Part shown: positions 42,428-51,608 of the stretch, one piece after another | How positions within the stretch are numbered: the stretch's first letter is position 1 | How the letters are laid out: each line of letters opens with the position of its first letter | Assembly (NCBI GenBank): GCA_045638645.1 | Contig: JAZUBU010000007.1 | Coordinates: 1-64,000, forward strand | DNA length: 64,000 nt | Direction: 5' to 3' | DNA from: JAGCJX01 sp045638645 | Lineage (GTDB): Bacteria > Bacteroidota > Bacteroidia > Bacteroidales > UBA932 | Program-made: the position numbers and the translations under genes | The notes under the pieces: model-generated | What the model was told of the DNA's origin: nothing | Database searches by the model: none | What the model saw: only the letters and a program-made list of their open reading frames with translations

Positions 42428-43814
42428 TTTTAAGTATCTTATGGTTGGACAACCAGAACCAGCCCAGGGAGAAGAGCGCACTGGCCCCAAACACCACCCA
42501 AACCGAGGAGGTAATACAGGACAACACCCAAACCACAACCGCATAAGGAAGGGCACAAAGAACCTGCTTCCATAGAAAACCCGCTTCCTGAAACGGCAAC
42601 ATCCCGGCTCCCCAGACCCGACAGGCATAATAGACCGTCACCGCTGTTTCAGCCACCAGAAGAACACAAGCGGTACCCACCGCTCCCCATTGCTTCACCC
42701 ACAAAACATTCAGGACAAGACCCAACACACAACCCAACAACGAAGCCCGCAGAACCTCCCGGTCTCTTTTTAAGGGCATGAGTACCTGAACCGACAGGAT
42801 CTGGGCAAGGCCGACGACAAACAACAGGACAAAAATCAGACGCATCGGCAAGACGGCACCCTCATAACCCGGTCCTGCCAGGATCCCGATCCAAATAGGC
42901 GCCCCCACGATTCCCAGGGCCATCAACGGGAAGCACAACGTAAACAAGGCCTTCAAGGATTGACCAACCCAATGACGGAAAGCAGCCTCATCCCCTTCTG
43001 CCAACAAGGCACTCATCCGGGGCAAAAGCACCGTTGTATAGGCTCCGTACAGACCCATGATCAAGGTATAGATCTTCAAGGCCGTCGTATAATACCCGAC
43101 TTGAACATCCCCGCAAGCAAATTCCAGGTACAGGACATTGAAGGTGGTGTACATCGATGTAAGGATGTGGTAGGCCCCCAACGAGAAATAGGGACGCAGG
43201 TACGTCTTCCAACGGATGGACCGCCAGGAGAAGCGGACAAATTTTCGGGCATAGACCAGGTTGACCACCGCATTCAGGACAACGGATCCTACCGTCAGAC
43301 CAAAATAAACCACATCGTCCTGAGGAGTCTTCACCCACAGGAAAATCGCCAGGGTATACAGCAATTTGATCAAGAGGGAACGCCAGGCGATGTACGGGAA
43401 CTCTTCCAGACCACGGAACAACCACTCCAGGAGGAAGGTGGTGAAGACCAGTTTTCCGGCACCGATCCACAACAACTCCCGGTGACCGGCCAAGGCCGGC
43501 AAGGTTTCCACCAAGACACCATACACCAACAAGGCAATCGCCGTAAAAACGCCATACAAGGCCATCAACGAAGAAAAAACTTGCTGGAGTTGCTGCCGGT
43601 CTCCCCGGCAAGCTGCCACCTCACGCACCCCCAGGACCTGGATGCCCAAAGCAGCAAAAAGCAGAAAGTAGTTGACCGCACTGTCCGCAAAATTCACTGC
43701 CCCAATGCGCTCGACGCCCAGCACTCGCGACACATAGGGATAGGTGACCAGCATAATGACGTACGTGGACACCGTCAGCAGCAGATTGTACGAAAAGTTT
43801 TTACGGACTCCCAT
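42375..43814 (-). CDS. Polysaccharide flippase (Wzx-like)
   Basis: 479 aa with about 12-14 membrane segments of the MOP/PST family: YNLLLTVSTYVIMLVTYPYV, RVLGVERIGAVNFADSAVNY at the N-terminus. It presumably flips lipid-linked sugars for capsule or O-antigen. Its stop side overlaps the glycosyltransferase; its start abuts the PIG-L gene stop (1-bp overlap). Confidence 0.9.
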   Translation of the reverse strand: MGVRKNFSYNLLLTVSTYVIMLVTYPYVSRVLGVERIGAVNFADSAVNYFLLFAALGIQVLGVREVAACRGDRQQLQQVFSSLMALYGVFTAIALLVYGVLVETLPALAGHRELLWIGAGKLVFTTFLLEWLFRGLEEFPYIAWRSLLIKLLYTLAIFLWVKTPQDDVVYFGLTVGSVVLNAVVNLVYARKFVRFSWRSIRWKTYLRPYFSLGAYHILTSMYTTFNVLYLEFACGDVQVGYYTTALKIYTLIMGLYGAYTTVLLPRMSALLAEGDEAAFRHWVGQSLKALFTLCFPLMALGIVGAPIWIGILAGPGYEGAVLPMRLIFVLLFVVGLAQILSVQVLMPLKRDREVLRASLLGCVLGLVLNVLWVKQWGAVGTACVLLVAETAVTVYYACRVWGAGMLPFQEAGFLWKQVLCALPYAVVVWVLSCITSSVWVVFGASALFSLGWFWLSNHKILKNELIIRLEHDFLRKHKS

Positions 43815-44551
43815 TACAGAATTTCGTTACCGGTTCTTCTCAAATGTACAAAGGCTTCTGCCCGATTGCAATGCGCCTCCAATCCACGGAAAATTTCCAT
43901 GGGATCGTGATAGCCTCGGTACAATTCATCCATTTCCTGACTTTCGTGGCAGTAGCAGGCCTTCCGCTTCAGCTCCGCCACTTGCGTAATATCCACCCAA
44001 TCCGTCGGATGAAAGAGTTGGGTCTGCACCCCACTCATGACCTCAAAATAAAACAATTCGAAATGTCCCAGACGACGCCAGGCATCGTATACCAGCAGGG
44101 AGCAGACACGGTGATCGGGGTGGGAATCAATGGGCCAATGAGTCAGTACCACATCCGGGTTTTCGGCTGCAATCAACTCCTTCATCTCCCGATAACGGTC
44201 CTGGTTCACCTCGCTACGGCCGTCCGTCTGCGTCATGAATACCGGACGTGCACCCAGAATTTCACAGGCTCGGATGGCCTCCGGAACACGGATGTCAGCG
44301 GCCTCACGATGCGTCTTTCCGGGGATTCCTCCTTCGCCTTTGGTCATATAGACAGCGACGACTTCGCAACCGGCATCCTTAAGCCAACGCATGGTTCCCC
44401 CACAACCGGTTTCCGGATCATCGGGATGAGCGCCTATGACCAATACCTTTTTTTTCTGCGGTGTTGCATCAGCCGCAAAGGCATGCAGTCCCATCAAAGA
44501 AATTCCGGCAGCTGCTGCACCGGTACAACGCAACATATCACGTCTGTTCAT
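43814..44551 (-). CDS. PIG-L family deacetylase with twin-arginine signal
   Basis: 245 aa from the ATG at 44551. The N-terminus MNRRDMLRCTGAAAAGIS is a Tat signal followed by a possible cleavage at AFA-A. The zinc motif is GAHPDDPETGCGG and the second His is in SHPDHR. The family removes N-acetyl groups from GlcNAc-type sugars. The frame is open to 44611 but the Tat signal fixes the start. It forms a unit with the flippase and glycosyltransferase. Confidence 0.88.
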   Translation of the reverse strand: MNRRDMLRCTGAAAAGISLMGLHAFAADATPQKKKVLVIGAHPDDPETGCGGTMRWLKDAGCEVVAVYMTKGEGGIPGKTHREAADIRVPEAIRACEILGARPVFMTQTDGRSEVNQDRYREMKELIAAENPDVVLTHWPIDSHPDHRVCSLLVYDAWRRLGHFELFYFEVMSGVQTQLFHPTDWVDITQVAELKRKACYCHESQEMDELYRGYHDPMEIFRGLEAHCNRAEAFVHLRRTGNEIL

Positions 44552-44645
44552 CGCATTTCGTCTATATTGATGTGAAACGAGGCTGACTCCAAACCTCTGC
44601 TTGGTAGCCAACCTCGATCCGTTCTATTTTTTGTGCAAACGCTAA

Positions 44646-46295
44646 CTAGCGAATTTTTGCAAATTCGATGTCATTTGCTGCACGTTCTGCCAAAGCTTCG
44701 TTCGCGCAAGCAGCTTCCAATTCAGCTTTTGCTGCTTCAACGTTACCTTGACGAGCGTAAACGATGGCTTTCAAGTAAGACATCTTCGCACATTTGTGGG
44801 TAGCTACGCCCAATGCTTTGTTCAAATCACCGTTCAAGATGTAAGCCAATGCTTCGTCGTGGTGACCTTGACCTTCCAATTTCTTCGCAGCAGCTGCATA
44901 GTTACCGTTGAGGATATCGAGGATACCCAAGTTGTAACGAGCTTCTTTCAAGCTTGATTTTGCAAATTCTTGAGCAGCTACAGTGTAGTTACCAGCGCGG
45001 AGGGCAACAACACCCAGAGTATTGTAGTAGTAACCGTCTTTGTTCACTACGTTAGCCAATACTTGAGCTGCTTCGTCGTTTTTGTTTTGGAGCAACAACG
45101 CAACAGCTTTGTTCACTTTTGCACGGTCGCTGTTGTATTTGCTGATGGCTTGGTTGTAGATGCTAACTTTTGCATCCAATTCTTTCACCAAAGAAGCAGT
45201 GTGCAACAAAGCTTCTTCGTCCAATTGTTCGATGTTGGTGTTCACCAATTCCAACAATTCAGCATCGCTGTAGTTTTGGAATTCGATGTTTGCGATGAAA
45301 CGGGCACGACGCAATTGAGGAAGAACTTCTTTTGCCAAGGTGGTGTAAACACGGGACATGTTTTTGATTTCACGTTCACGAACCATCGGGTCGTTGTACA
45401 TTTCAAGAACGCGGAGGATCAATTCTTTGTCAGCGATGTCAGAGTTGCGAACCAATTCTTGGAAACCAGCCCAGTCTTCAGCAACGGTTTCGCTGTTTAC
45501 CGGCACATCCAATTTCGCTTTTTTGTTGATGGTGCGTTCGTAAGCTTTCATAGCTGATTTTGAACGTTTTTCAGCCAAAGCAGCATTTTGGTCTTCTTTT
45601 CCGTCCGGAGAAGCGTAAGAAATGATGTCGGTTCCAACAACGGTACGACGTTCGTCATTCTTGATTTCATCCAAGAAAGCTTGGAATGCTTTCACATCTT
45701 CGCTCTTCAATTGGGAGTTACGAACGTTTGCACTGTTGATCAAATACAGGATTTGAGTTTCATTTTGTTCGCTGATCACGGGTTGATATGCATCGGGAGC
45801 ATAAGCCAACGTACCGTTTTGACTAGCCAACATGTAAGTGGTGTTTGCACCGTCAGCAACTTTCACCGCTGCAGTGAAAGGAATGCGTTTGTCTTTGTGC
45901 AAAACAGTCATACGGAGTTCGAGGTGACTCTTTTCCATACCCGGAACATAATCAAAAGTCAAGTTACGGGTTACGGTACCACCTGCTTCTGCTACAGTGA
46001 TGTAGTTTTCAGTTACGTCTTCGCCTTGCAGCATAACCAACTCACCAGCCACTTCGCCACCGTTGTAAACGATAACGGGTTGTACTTCAACAATGGCTTT
46101 GGGGTGGAAGAATTCAGCCGGGAAAACAACCGATACTTGGGTATTCACTTTACCAGCAACTACTTCCAACACCTCAGGGGTGCAATTTACCGACAGTTGG
46201 TCTGCTTTTTCAGCCATTTTCGCCGGGTTTCCGCATGAGGGAACGATCATTGCGATCATCGCCAGGGACAAAACTTTTTGAAATAATTTTCTCAT
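44646..46295 (-). CDS. Lipoprotein with OmpA-like fragment and TPR repeats
   Basis: 549 aa. Lipobox MIVPSC. The first ~200 residues are beta-rich. Then comes a segment resembling the OmpA peptidoglycan-binding core (ISYASPDGKEDQNAALAEKR then SAMKAYE), then TPR-like repeats to the C-terminus (YNTLGVVALRAGNYTVAAQE, YNLGILDILNGNYAAAAKKL). The DNA uses a narrow set of codons, which suggests very high expression. Probably a periplasmic, peptidoglycan-linked scaffold protein of the outer membrane. Divergent from the sigma-54 activator. Confidence 0.78.
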   Translation of the reverse strand: MRKLFQKVLSLAMIAMIVPSCGNPAKMAEKADQLSVNCTPEVLEVVAGKVNTQVSVVFPAEFFHPKAIVEVQPVIVYNGGEVAGELVMLQGEDVTENYITVAEAGGTVTRNLTFDYVPGMEKSHLELRMTVLHKDKRIPFTAAVKVADGANTTYMLASQNGTLAYAPDAYQPVISEQNETQILYLINSANVRNSQLKSEDVKAFQAFLDEIKNDERRTVVGTDIISYASPDGKEDQNAALAEKRSKSAMKAYERTINKKAKLDVPVNSETVAEDWAGFQELVRNSDIADKELILRVLEMYNDPMVREREIKNMSRVYTTLAKEVLPQLRRARFIANIEFQNYSDAELLELVNTNIEQLDEEALLHTASLVKELDAKVSIYNQAISKYNSDRAKVNKAVALLLQNKNDEAAQVLANVVNKDGYYYNTLGVVALRAGNYTVAAQEFAKSSLKEARYNLGILDILNGNYAAAAKKLEGQGHHDEALAYILNGDLNKALGVATHKCAKMSYLKAIVYARQGNVEAAKAELEAACANEALAERAANDIEFAKIR

Positions 46296-46345
46296 TTTAC
46301 TTAGTTATTTAGTTGTTGTTAGTATCTCCATTATAATTATTCGCG

Positions 46346-46353
46346 CAAATATA
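46346..46353 (-). promoter_or_regulatory. -7 box of the TPR lipoprotein
   Basis: On the minus strand TATATTTG matches the consensus, 50 bp before the ATG at 46295. A TTG lies 23 bp upstream. Confidence 0.5.
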
Positions 46354-46366
46354 AATAAAGTTTTTC

Positions 46367-46374
46367 TAACTTTG
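46367..46374 (+). promoter_or_regulatory. -7 box of the sigma-54 activator operon
   Basis: TAACTTTG fits TAnnTTTG and ends 6 bp before the ATG at 46381, implying a nearly leaderless mRNA. It lies within 30 bp of the divergent lipoprotein promoter. Confidence 0.5.
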
Positions 46375-46380
46375 CGCAAT

Positions 46381-47580
46381 ATGGATAACATTCAAAATAT
46401 CAAAAACCGTTTTGGCATCATTGGAAACGATCCTCGCCTGAATGCAGCGTTGGACAAAGCCCAACAGATTGCACCCACCGACCTTTCTGTACTGATCACA
46501 GGGGAAAGTGGTGTAGGTAAGGAAGTTATCCCTAGAATCATACACGCATACAGTCCCCGAAAACACGGGCCGTACATCGCCATCAACTGCGGGGCTATCC
46601 CCGAAGGAACCATCGATTCGGAACTTTTCGGTCACGAAAAAGGTGCTTTTACCGGAGCCAATGATTCCCGCAAAGGGTATTTCGAGGTCGCCAACGAAGG
46701 AACTATTTTTCTGGATGAGGTCGGAGAACTTCCCTTGGGAACCCAAACCCGCCTGCTGCGGGTGCTGGAAACCGGAGAGTTCATCCGGGTCGGTTCATCC
46801 AAAACCCAACGCACCAATGTGCGCGTCATTGCCGCTACCAACATAAACTTTGCCAAAGCCATCAGCCAAGGCAAATTTCGTGAAGATCTGTACTACCGGC
46901 TGAATGCCATCCCCATCTTTCTGCCGCCACTGCGCGAACGAAAAGGGGATATCCACCAGCTGTTCCGCAAGTTTGCCCTGGATTGTGCAGAGAAATACCG
47001 GATGCCGGCAGCCCGACTGACCGACGAGGCCGTACGGGTGCTGGGCGAATACCGGTGGCCGGGCAACATCCGCGAGTTGAAGAACATCGCAGAACAGATT
47101 TCCATCCTGGAAGGAAACCGCCAGATCAGCGCAGAGACCCTCCGCTCCTACCTGCCGCAGGAAGGTCCGGAACTCTTGCCCGTCTTCCATGGTGAGGCTT
47201 CCGGCGCGGATGGACTGAGTGACCGCGACATCATTTTCAAGATCCTGTTCCAGCTTCGGGAAGAAGTCAACGAATTGAAAGCCCGCGTGTACGGCACAAC
47301 ACCCACCCCCTCTCCCATGGCCCCGCCCACCAACCTGCTCGAGGAACACAAAGAGGAAATTGCCGTTGAAGACATTGAAATCCAAGATATTCCCGAGGAA
47401 ATCGAAAACTCTGAAGACCTGAATATCCACGAAAAATCCCGCCAACTCATTCTGCAGGCCCTGCAAAAACACAACGGAAAACGCAAAGCGGCCGCTGATG
47501 AATTGGGGATCTCGGAGCGTACCCTCTACCGCAAGTTGACCGCACTGGATCTGCTGGATGAAATTAAAAAGAAAAAATAA
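46381..47580 (+). CDS. Sigma-54-dependent transcriptional activator without receiver domain
   Basis: 399 aa. An AAA+ domain is at the very N-terminus: Walker A ITGESGVGKEVIPR, sigma-54 contact loop KGAFTGA, Walker B FLDEVGELPLGTQ, and the R-finger region. A glutamate-rich linker leads to a C-terminal Fis-type HTH (KRKAAADELGISERTLYRKL). No sensing domain is present, so activity may be constitutive or set by partners. It is first in a run with lptE, a TPR gene and secG. Confidence 0.93.
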   Translation: MDNIQNIKNRFGIIGNDPRLNAALDKAQQIAPTDLSVLITGESGVGKEVIPRIIHAYSPRKHGPYIAINCGAIPEGTIDSELFGHEKGAFTGANDSRKGYFEVANEGTIFLDEVGELPLGTQTRLLRVLETGEFIRVGSSKTQRTNVRVIAATNINFAKAISQGKFREDLYYRLNAIPIFLPPLRERKGDIHQLFRKFALDCAEKYRMPAARLTDEAVRVLGEYRWPGNIRELKNIAEQISILEGNRQISAETLRSYLPQEGPELLPVFHGEASGADGLSDRDIIFKILFQLREEVNELKARVYGTTPTPSPMAPPTNLLEEHKEEIAVEDIEIQDIPEEIENSEDLNIHEKSRQLILQALQKHNGKRKAAADELGISERTLYRKLTALDLLDEIKKKK

Positions 47581-47583
47581 CCC

Positions 47584-48090
47584 ATGAAACACATCCTTAA
47601 GAGTCTCCTGCTGTTGTCCCTGCTGGCTGGTGTGACCGCCTGCGGGATTTACTCATTCTCCGGAACCTCCATCAAACCCGATGTAAAAACCTGCGAAGTG
47701 GAATACTTTGTCAACAAAGCCATGCAGGTAAACCCCGCCTTGGCCAATGAACTGACCGAAGCACTGATTGACAAATACCAGAAACTGACCTCGCTGGAGC
47801 TGGTCACGGAAGGAGGGCACTTGAATGTGTATGGAGAAATCACCAACTACGACATCCGGCCCATGGCCGTAACCGCGGATGAAGTCGCCAGCCAGACCCG
47901 TCTGACCATCGGTATCAAACTGTACTTCACCAACCACCTCCATCCCGAAGAGGATTTTGAAAAGTCATTCTCGGCATACCAGGATTTTGACTCGAGCCAA
48001 TCCTTTGATGCGGTGGAAAGTACCTTGGTAACCGACATCATCGAGATCCTGGTGGAGGACATTTTCAATGCAACCGTCGCAAACTGGTAG
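47584..48090 (+). CDS. lptE: LPS-assembly lipoprotein LptE-like
   Basis: 168 aa. Lipobox GVTAC, then GIYSFSGTSIKPDVKTCEVE, a short alpha-beta protein as in the Bacteroidetes LptE family (plug of the LptD outer-membrane pore). It starts 3 bp after the sigma-54 activator stop. Confidence 0.85.
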   Translation: MKHILKSLLLLSLLAGVTACGIYSFSGTSIKPDVKTCEVEYFVNKAMQVNPALANELTEALIDKYQKLTSLELVTEGGHLNVYGEITNYDIRPMAVTADEVASQTRLTIGIKLYFTNHLHPEEDFEKSFSAYQDFDSSQSFDAVESTLVTDIIEILVEDIFNATVANW

Positions 48091-48096
48091 GACCGC

Positions 48097-48696
48097 ATGA
48101 AAGGAATGGATTTGAACCAACTGGAAGAGCTCATCCGCCGCTATCCCTGGTACTCCCTGGCGCGGCGCGAATACTTCCTGCGCATGATCGCCATGGGTCC
48201 GGAATACACCGACGAAGCCATTGCCAAGGTGGCTTTGTACCTTCCGTCCCGTCTTCCCCTTTTCCGAGCCCTCCATGCTCAAACCCAACAGCTGGCCAGG
48301 GAAAACAGCCTGCCTCCCATTTCATTGGATACCGAATTCCCTTTGCCGGACACCCCTTCCTCCCCCGAAAAACCGAAGATTTTTGTCGTAGGCGGAGACT
48401 ATTTCTCCCGGGCCGATTTTGAAGAGTTGTCCAAAATCCCCAAAAAACCGGCGGAAGAACCCTTGGCAGCACCCAAGGTCCAGGCTCCCAAAACCCGCGT
48501 AGAATTACCGCCACTCGACCTGACCGACGGGGGCTTCTTCGATGAAGATTTCTACACGGAAACCTTGGGAAAAATTTATGCAGAACAAGGCTTTTCTCAA
48601 AGAGCACTTGAGGTTTATGAAAAACTAATTTTGTTATATCCGGAAAAAAGTGCTTACTTTGCAGCCCTTATTGAAGAAATAAAAAAACATTTATAG
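48097..48696 (+). CDS. Small TPR-motif protein
   Basis: 199 aa, no signal peptide. The N-terminus is helical (LEELIRRYPWYSLARREYFL), a proline-rich middle follows, and a single C-terminal TPR-like pair LGKIYAEQGFSQRALEVYEK closes it. It lies 6 bp after lptE and 3 bp before secG, so it may link envelope assembly and secretion; function unknown. Confidence 0.75.
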   Translation: MKGMDLNQLEELIRRYPWYSLARREYFLRMIAMGPEYTDEAIAKVALYLPSRLPLFRALHAQTQQLARENSLPPISLDTEFPLPDTPSSPEKPKIFVVGGDYFSRADFEELSKIPKKPAEEPLAAPKVQAPKTRVELPPLDLTDGGFFDEDFYTETLGKIYAEQGFSQRALEVYEKLILLYPEKSAYFAALIEEIKKHL

Positions 48697-48699
48697 AAT

Positions 48700-49056
48700 A
48701 TGTATACTCTTATCGCTATTCTGATCATCATTGCCAGCATTTTGTTGACACTTGTTGTTTTGGTTCAGAACTCCAAAGGCGGCGGATTGGCTGCCAACTT
48801 CGCATCCGGAAACCAAACTTTCGGTGTACGTCAAACAGCCGACTTCTTGGAAAAGACCACTTGGACTTTGGCCATCGTCATCCTGGTTCTCTGCATCGCT
48901 GCAACCGCTTTCATTTCTACCGGTTCAGAAAAGAGCGACTCTGCCATCCAACATCGTTTGGAACAAGCAGCTCCTCAGACGACTCCCGAATTTCCCGTGC
49001 TCCCGAACGGTGGTGAAACCACTACCCCGGATCCCGTAGAAAACGTGGAAAAATAA
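48700..49056 (+). CDS. secG: Preprotein translocase subunit SecG
   Basis: 118 aa with two membrane segments (ILIIIASILLTLVVLVQNSK and LAIVILVLCIAATAFI) and between them the SecG signature GGGLAANFASG. A threonine/proline-rich tail extends beyond the E. coli length. Last gene of the operon, followed by a terminator. Confidence 0.94.
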   Translation: MYTLIAILIIIASILLTLVVLVQNSKGGGLAANFASGNQTFGVRQTADFLEKTTWTLAIVILVLCIAATAFISTGSEKSDSAIQHRLEQAAPQTTPEFPVLPNGGETTTPDPVENVEK

Positions 49057-49081
49057 TCCGTCTGTATTCAGAAAAATACCA

Positions 49082-49117
49082 ACCGGTTGGATTGCCTCCA
49101 ATCGGTTTTTTATTTTT
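49082..49117 (+). terminator. Terminator after secG
   Basis: ACCGGTTGGA (49082-49091) pairs with TCCAATCGGT (49097-49106) with one G-U, loop TTGCC, followed by a run of T. Confidence 0.85.
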
Positions 49118-49130
49118 TTATGTACTTTGT

Positions 49131-49163
49131 TTTGCAAGGTACTAAAATTTTTACATATATTTG
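49131..49163 (+). promoter_or_regulatory. Bacteroidetes promoter of the PspC-PadR cluster
   Basis: TTTG (49131-49134), 21-bp spacer, TATATTTG (49156-49163). It supports the start at 49199 over the ATG at 49127, which would precede the promoter. Confidence 0.7.
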
Positions 49164-49198
49164 CATTCAAATATATTATCCAACTAATAGAACATACT

Positions 49199-49765
49199 AT
49201 GAAAAAAGTAGTCAATGTGGGCATTGGAGGCCGCAGTTTTATTCTCGAAGAAGATGCTTATTACCGCCTGGACCAATACCTGGAACTGTTCCGACAACGG
49301 ACACAAATGGGGTACCTCACCCGTGAAGTCATGGAGGACCTGGAAAGCAGAATTGCTGAAATCATCCTTGAATCAACTTCTTCCCGCGAGGAGGTAGTGA
49401 CTTGCTCCCTGGTGGAAAGAATCATTGCGCAACTCGGTATGCCGGATGGAGAAGGAGCATCCGGCTCCGAGTTCAAATGCAACCCTGAGTTCTCGTTCAC
49501 CCATGGCAAGAAGAAACTTTTCCGAGACTCGGACAACAAACTCATCGGCGGCGTATGCAGCGGCTTTGCCTGCTTCTTTGATGTCGATGTGACCGTACTG
49601 CGCGTTCTGTTTCTGGCGGCACTGGTGCTGGGAGGCTTCGGATTCTGGATTTATGTAGTGGTCTGGTTTGTTGCCCCCCTTGCCGTAACCGCCTCTCAAA
49701 AATGTGAAATGAGGGGGCTTCCCATCACCGCAGAAAACCTCCGTCGATTCTCCAACACCAAATAG
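49199..49765 (+). CDS. PspC-domain membrane protein (short)
   Basis: 188 aa. An N-terminal ~95-residue acidic domain (VVNVGIGGRSFILEEDAYYR) precedes a PspC domain with motif LIGGVCSGFACFFDVDVTVL and two membrane spans (LRVLFLAALVLGGFGFWIYV). PspC proteins act at the inner membrane in envelope stress. A PadR regulator gene starts 6 bp downstream. The N-terminal domain is shared with the larger protein at 50128. Confidence 0.85.
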   Translation: MKKVVNVGIGGRSFILEEDAYYRLDQYLELFRQRTQMGYLTREVMEDLESRIAEIILESTSSREEVVTCSLVERIIAQLGMPDGEGASGSEFKCNPEFSFTHGKKKLFRDSDNKLIGGVCSGFACFFDVDVTVLRVLFLAALVLGGFGFWIYVVVWFVAPLAVTASQKCEMRGLPITAENLRRFSNTK

Positions 49766-49771
49766 ACCGCC

Positions 49772-50113
49772 ATGGAAATCATCAACAACGTAGAGAATGT
49801 AAAGTCTCAAATGCGAAAGGGAGTCCTGGAGTACTGCATTCTTTCCATACTGGCTAAAAAGGACTCCTACGCACCCGCACTGATTGCAGAACTGAAAAGG
49901 GCAAAGATGATCGTTGTCGAAGGCACCTTGTATCCCCTGCTGATCCGCCAAAAGAACCAAGGTTTTCTCACCTACCGCTGGGAAGAGTCTCCGCAAGGAC
50001 CTCCCCGGAAGTACTACACCATCACCGAAAAAGGTAGGGCAGCCCTATTGGAAATGGATCAAGCCTGGAAGGAAGTTGTGGACGCCATCCAATTCATCAA
50101 AAATGACCTATAA
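49772..50113 (+). CDS. PadR-family transcriptional regulator
   Basis: 113 aa. Winged-helix domain: QMRKGVLEYCILSILAKKDS, then VVEGTLYPLLIRQKNQGFLT, then EESPQGPPRKYYTITEKGRA, the typical recognition-wing pattern. It lies between two PspC genes that it likely represses; spacing 6 and 14 bp. Confidence 0.92.
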   Translation: MEIINNVENVKSQMRKGVLEYCILSILAKKDSYAPALIAELKRAKMIVVEGTLYPLLIRQKNQGFLTYRWEESPQGPPRKYYTITEKGRAALLEMDQAWKEVVDAIQFIKNDL

Positions 50114-50127
50114 CCCGTTAGCACATT

Positions 50128-51588
50128 ATGAACAAAACCGTCAAGATAAGCCTGGGTCGTGTGGCCTTCACCGTTAACGAAGATGCTCACGAACTCCTGA
50201 AACACTACTTAGAAAAACTCACCGCCCACTACAGCAGCCATGCCAATGGACAGGAAATTGTGGACGGAATCGAGGAACACATTGCCGCCCTGCTGTTGGA
50301 CCGGAACTACCGTGACCGCATCGTGGACATCACGGTCATACAGGAAGTCATCCAACGCATGGGAGAACCGGCCGACATTGACAGGGATTCGGGAGTAGAA
50401 GAGCCGCGACCGGTCCGAAAAAAACGGATCTACCGCAATCTCCAACGCCGCTTCCTGGGTGGGGTATGCGGAGGTCTCTCTGTATTCTTGAACCTGGATG
50501 TGGTCTTGATCCGTCTGATTTTTGTCGGCTTGGCAATACTGGGATTTATCCTGAGTGTGGAAGACCAGGGGGATGCCTGGTTTTTACTGATGCCCTTGCT
50601 CTACCTGATCCTCTGGGCCATTGTTCCCTCTGCCAGAACCTTTGAACAACGCTGTGAAATGAACGGGGTTTCTCCCGGGATTCCCAACGTGGAGAAACAA
50701 GTGGAAAATGGAGAGAATCCCCTGCAAACGACTCGTGACAACACCCAACTCCTGTCCCGGCTGGCCCGTCTTTTCTGCCGTATCTCAGGATTCTGTCTGT
50801 TGCTGTGCGGTTTCAGCATCCTTTCCGGCATCGCCATCACCTACATTTCACTCCAAACGTACGGACTGCCCCTCCACCAGCTCTGCCAGAGCTTCGGTAT
50901 TGCCAGCGGAGAAATCCTTTTCCTGATCTCTTTCGCCTGCTGGGGTCTGTTGTTTTTCTACTGGGGAACCCTGCTGGTCTTCGTACTCAAACCCCTGCGA
51001 TGGAAACCCGGCCTGTGGTTATTCCTCGTCAGCGTGATCTGTGGAATCGGGGGGGTCTTGAACATCGGTTCGGCGGTGATTCCGTGGGTAAACCCGAAAC
51101 AGGAAACATCCAACAAGATTGTCCTGGACAGCAAGACCTGCGATACGTTGTTTGTCGTGATGGAAGACTATCCGAACAACTTCTTTGAGAAAGAAATCTA
51201 CCACATGGAGGCAAACCAGTATTCATTGGAATGTGCCTACTTTGAACAAGAAGAGACCAACTCCCACCTGGTCATCTATCCCGAAATCCATTTCCTGACC
51301 CGGGAAAAGCAGGATATTGAGGTGGTGGAACACTGTGAATTTACCCGACAAACCAATCCCCAATTCCTGTTCCAGGAACCGAACTACACCTTCCATGCCC
51401 GGACATCGGGAGACACCCTGTATGTGAAGCCTTTCCGGATCGGAAACCTCAAGGAAACCACGATCATCGGGTCCACCCTCAACCTGTCCGCACCGAAACA
51501 AACGGTACTGCACCTGGTCCATCCCTTGGAACACACCTTCCGGAATCCGGACTCACACCGCATCGAAGTCGGCACCTTGGATTGGTAA
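50128..51588 (+). CDS. PspC-domain membrane protein (long)
   Basis: 486 aa. Residues 1-95 match the acidic domain of the short PspC (VKISLGRVAFTVNEDAHELL). Then comes PspC (RRFLGGVCGGLSVFLNLDVV) with membrane spans, then two further spans (~205-300) and a C-terminal ~160-residue beta-rich domain that probably faces the periplasm. The last gene of a PspC-PadR-PspC unit; converges on the ABC permease gene. Confidence 0.85.
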   Translation: MNKTVKISLGRVAFTVNEDAHELLKHYLEKLTAHYSSHANGQEIVDGIEEHIAALLLDRNYRDRIVDITVIQEVIQRMGEPADIDRDSGVEEPRPVRKKRIYRNLQRRFLGGVCGGLSVFLNLDVVLIRLIFVGLAILGFILSVEDQGDAWFLLMPLLYLILWAIVPSARTFEQRCEMNGVSPGIPNVEKQVENGENPLQTTRDNTQLLSRLARLFCRISGFCLLLCGFSILSGIAITYISLQTYGLPLHQLCQSFGIASGEILFLISFACWGLLFFYWGTLLVFVLKPLRWKPGLWLFLVSVICGIGGVLNIGSAVIPWVNPKQETSNKIVLDSKTCDTLFVVMEDYPNNFFEKEIYHMEANQYSLECAYFEQEETNSHLVIYPEIHFLTREKQDIEVVEHCEFTRQTNPQFLFQEPNYTFHARTSGDTLYVKPFRIGNLKETTIIGSTLNLSAPKQTVLHLVHPLEHTFRNPDSHRIEVGTLDW

Positions 51589-51608
51589 ACGACACGCTGC
51601 CGGACCGG

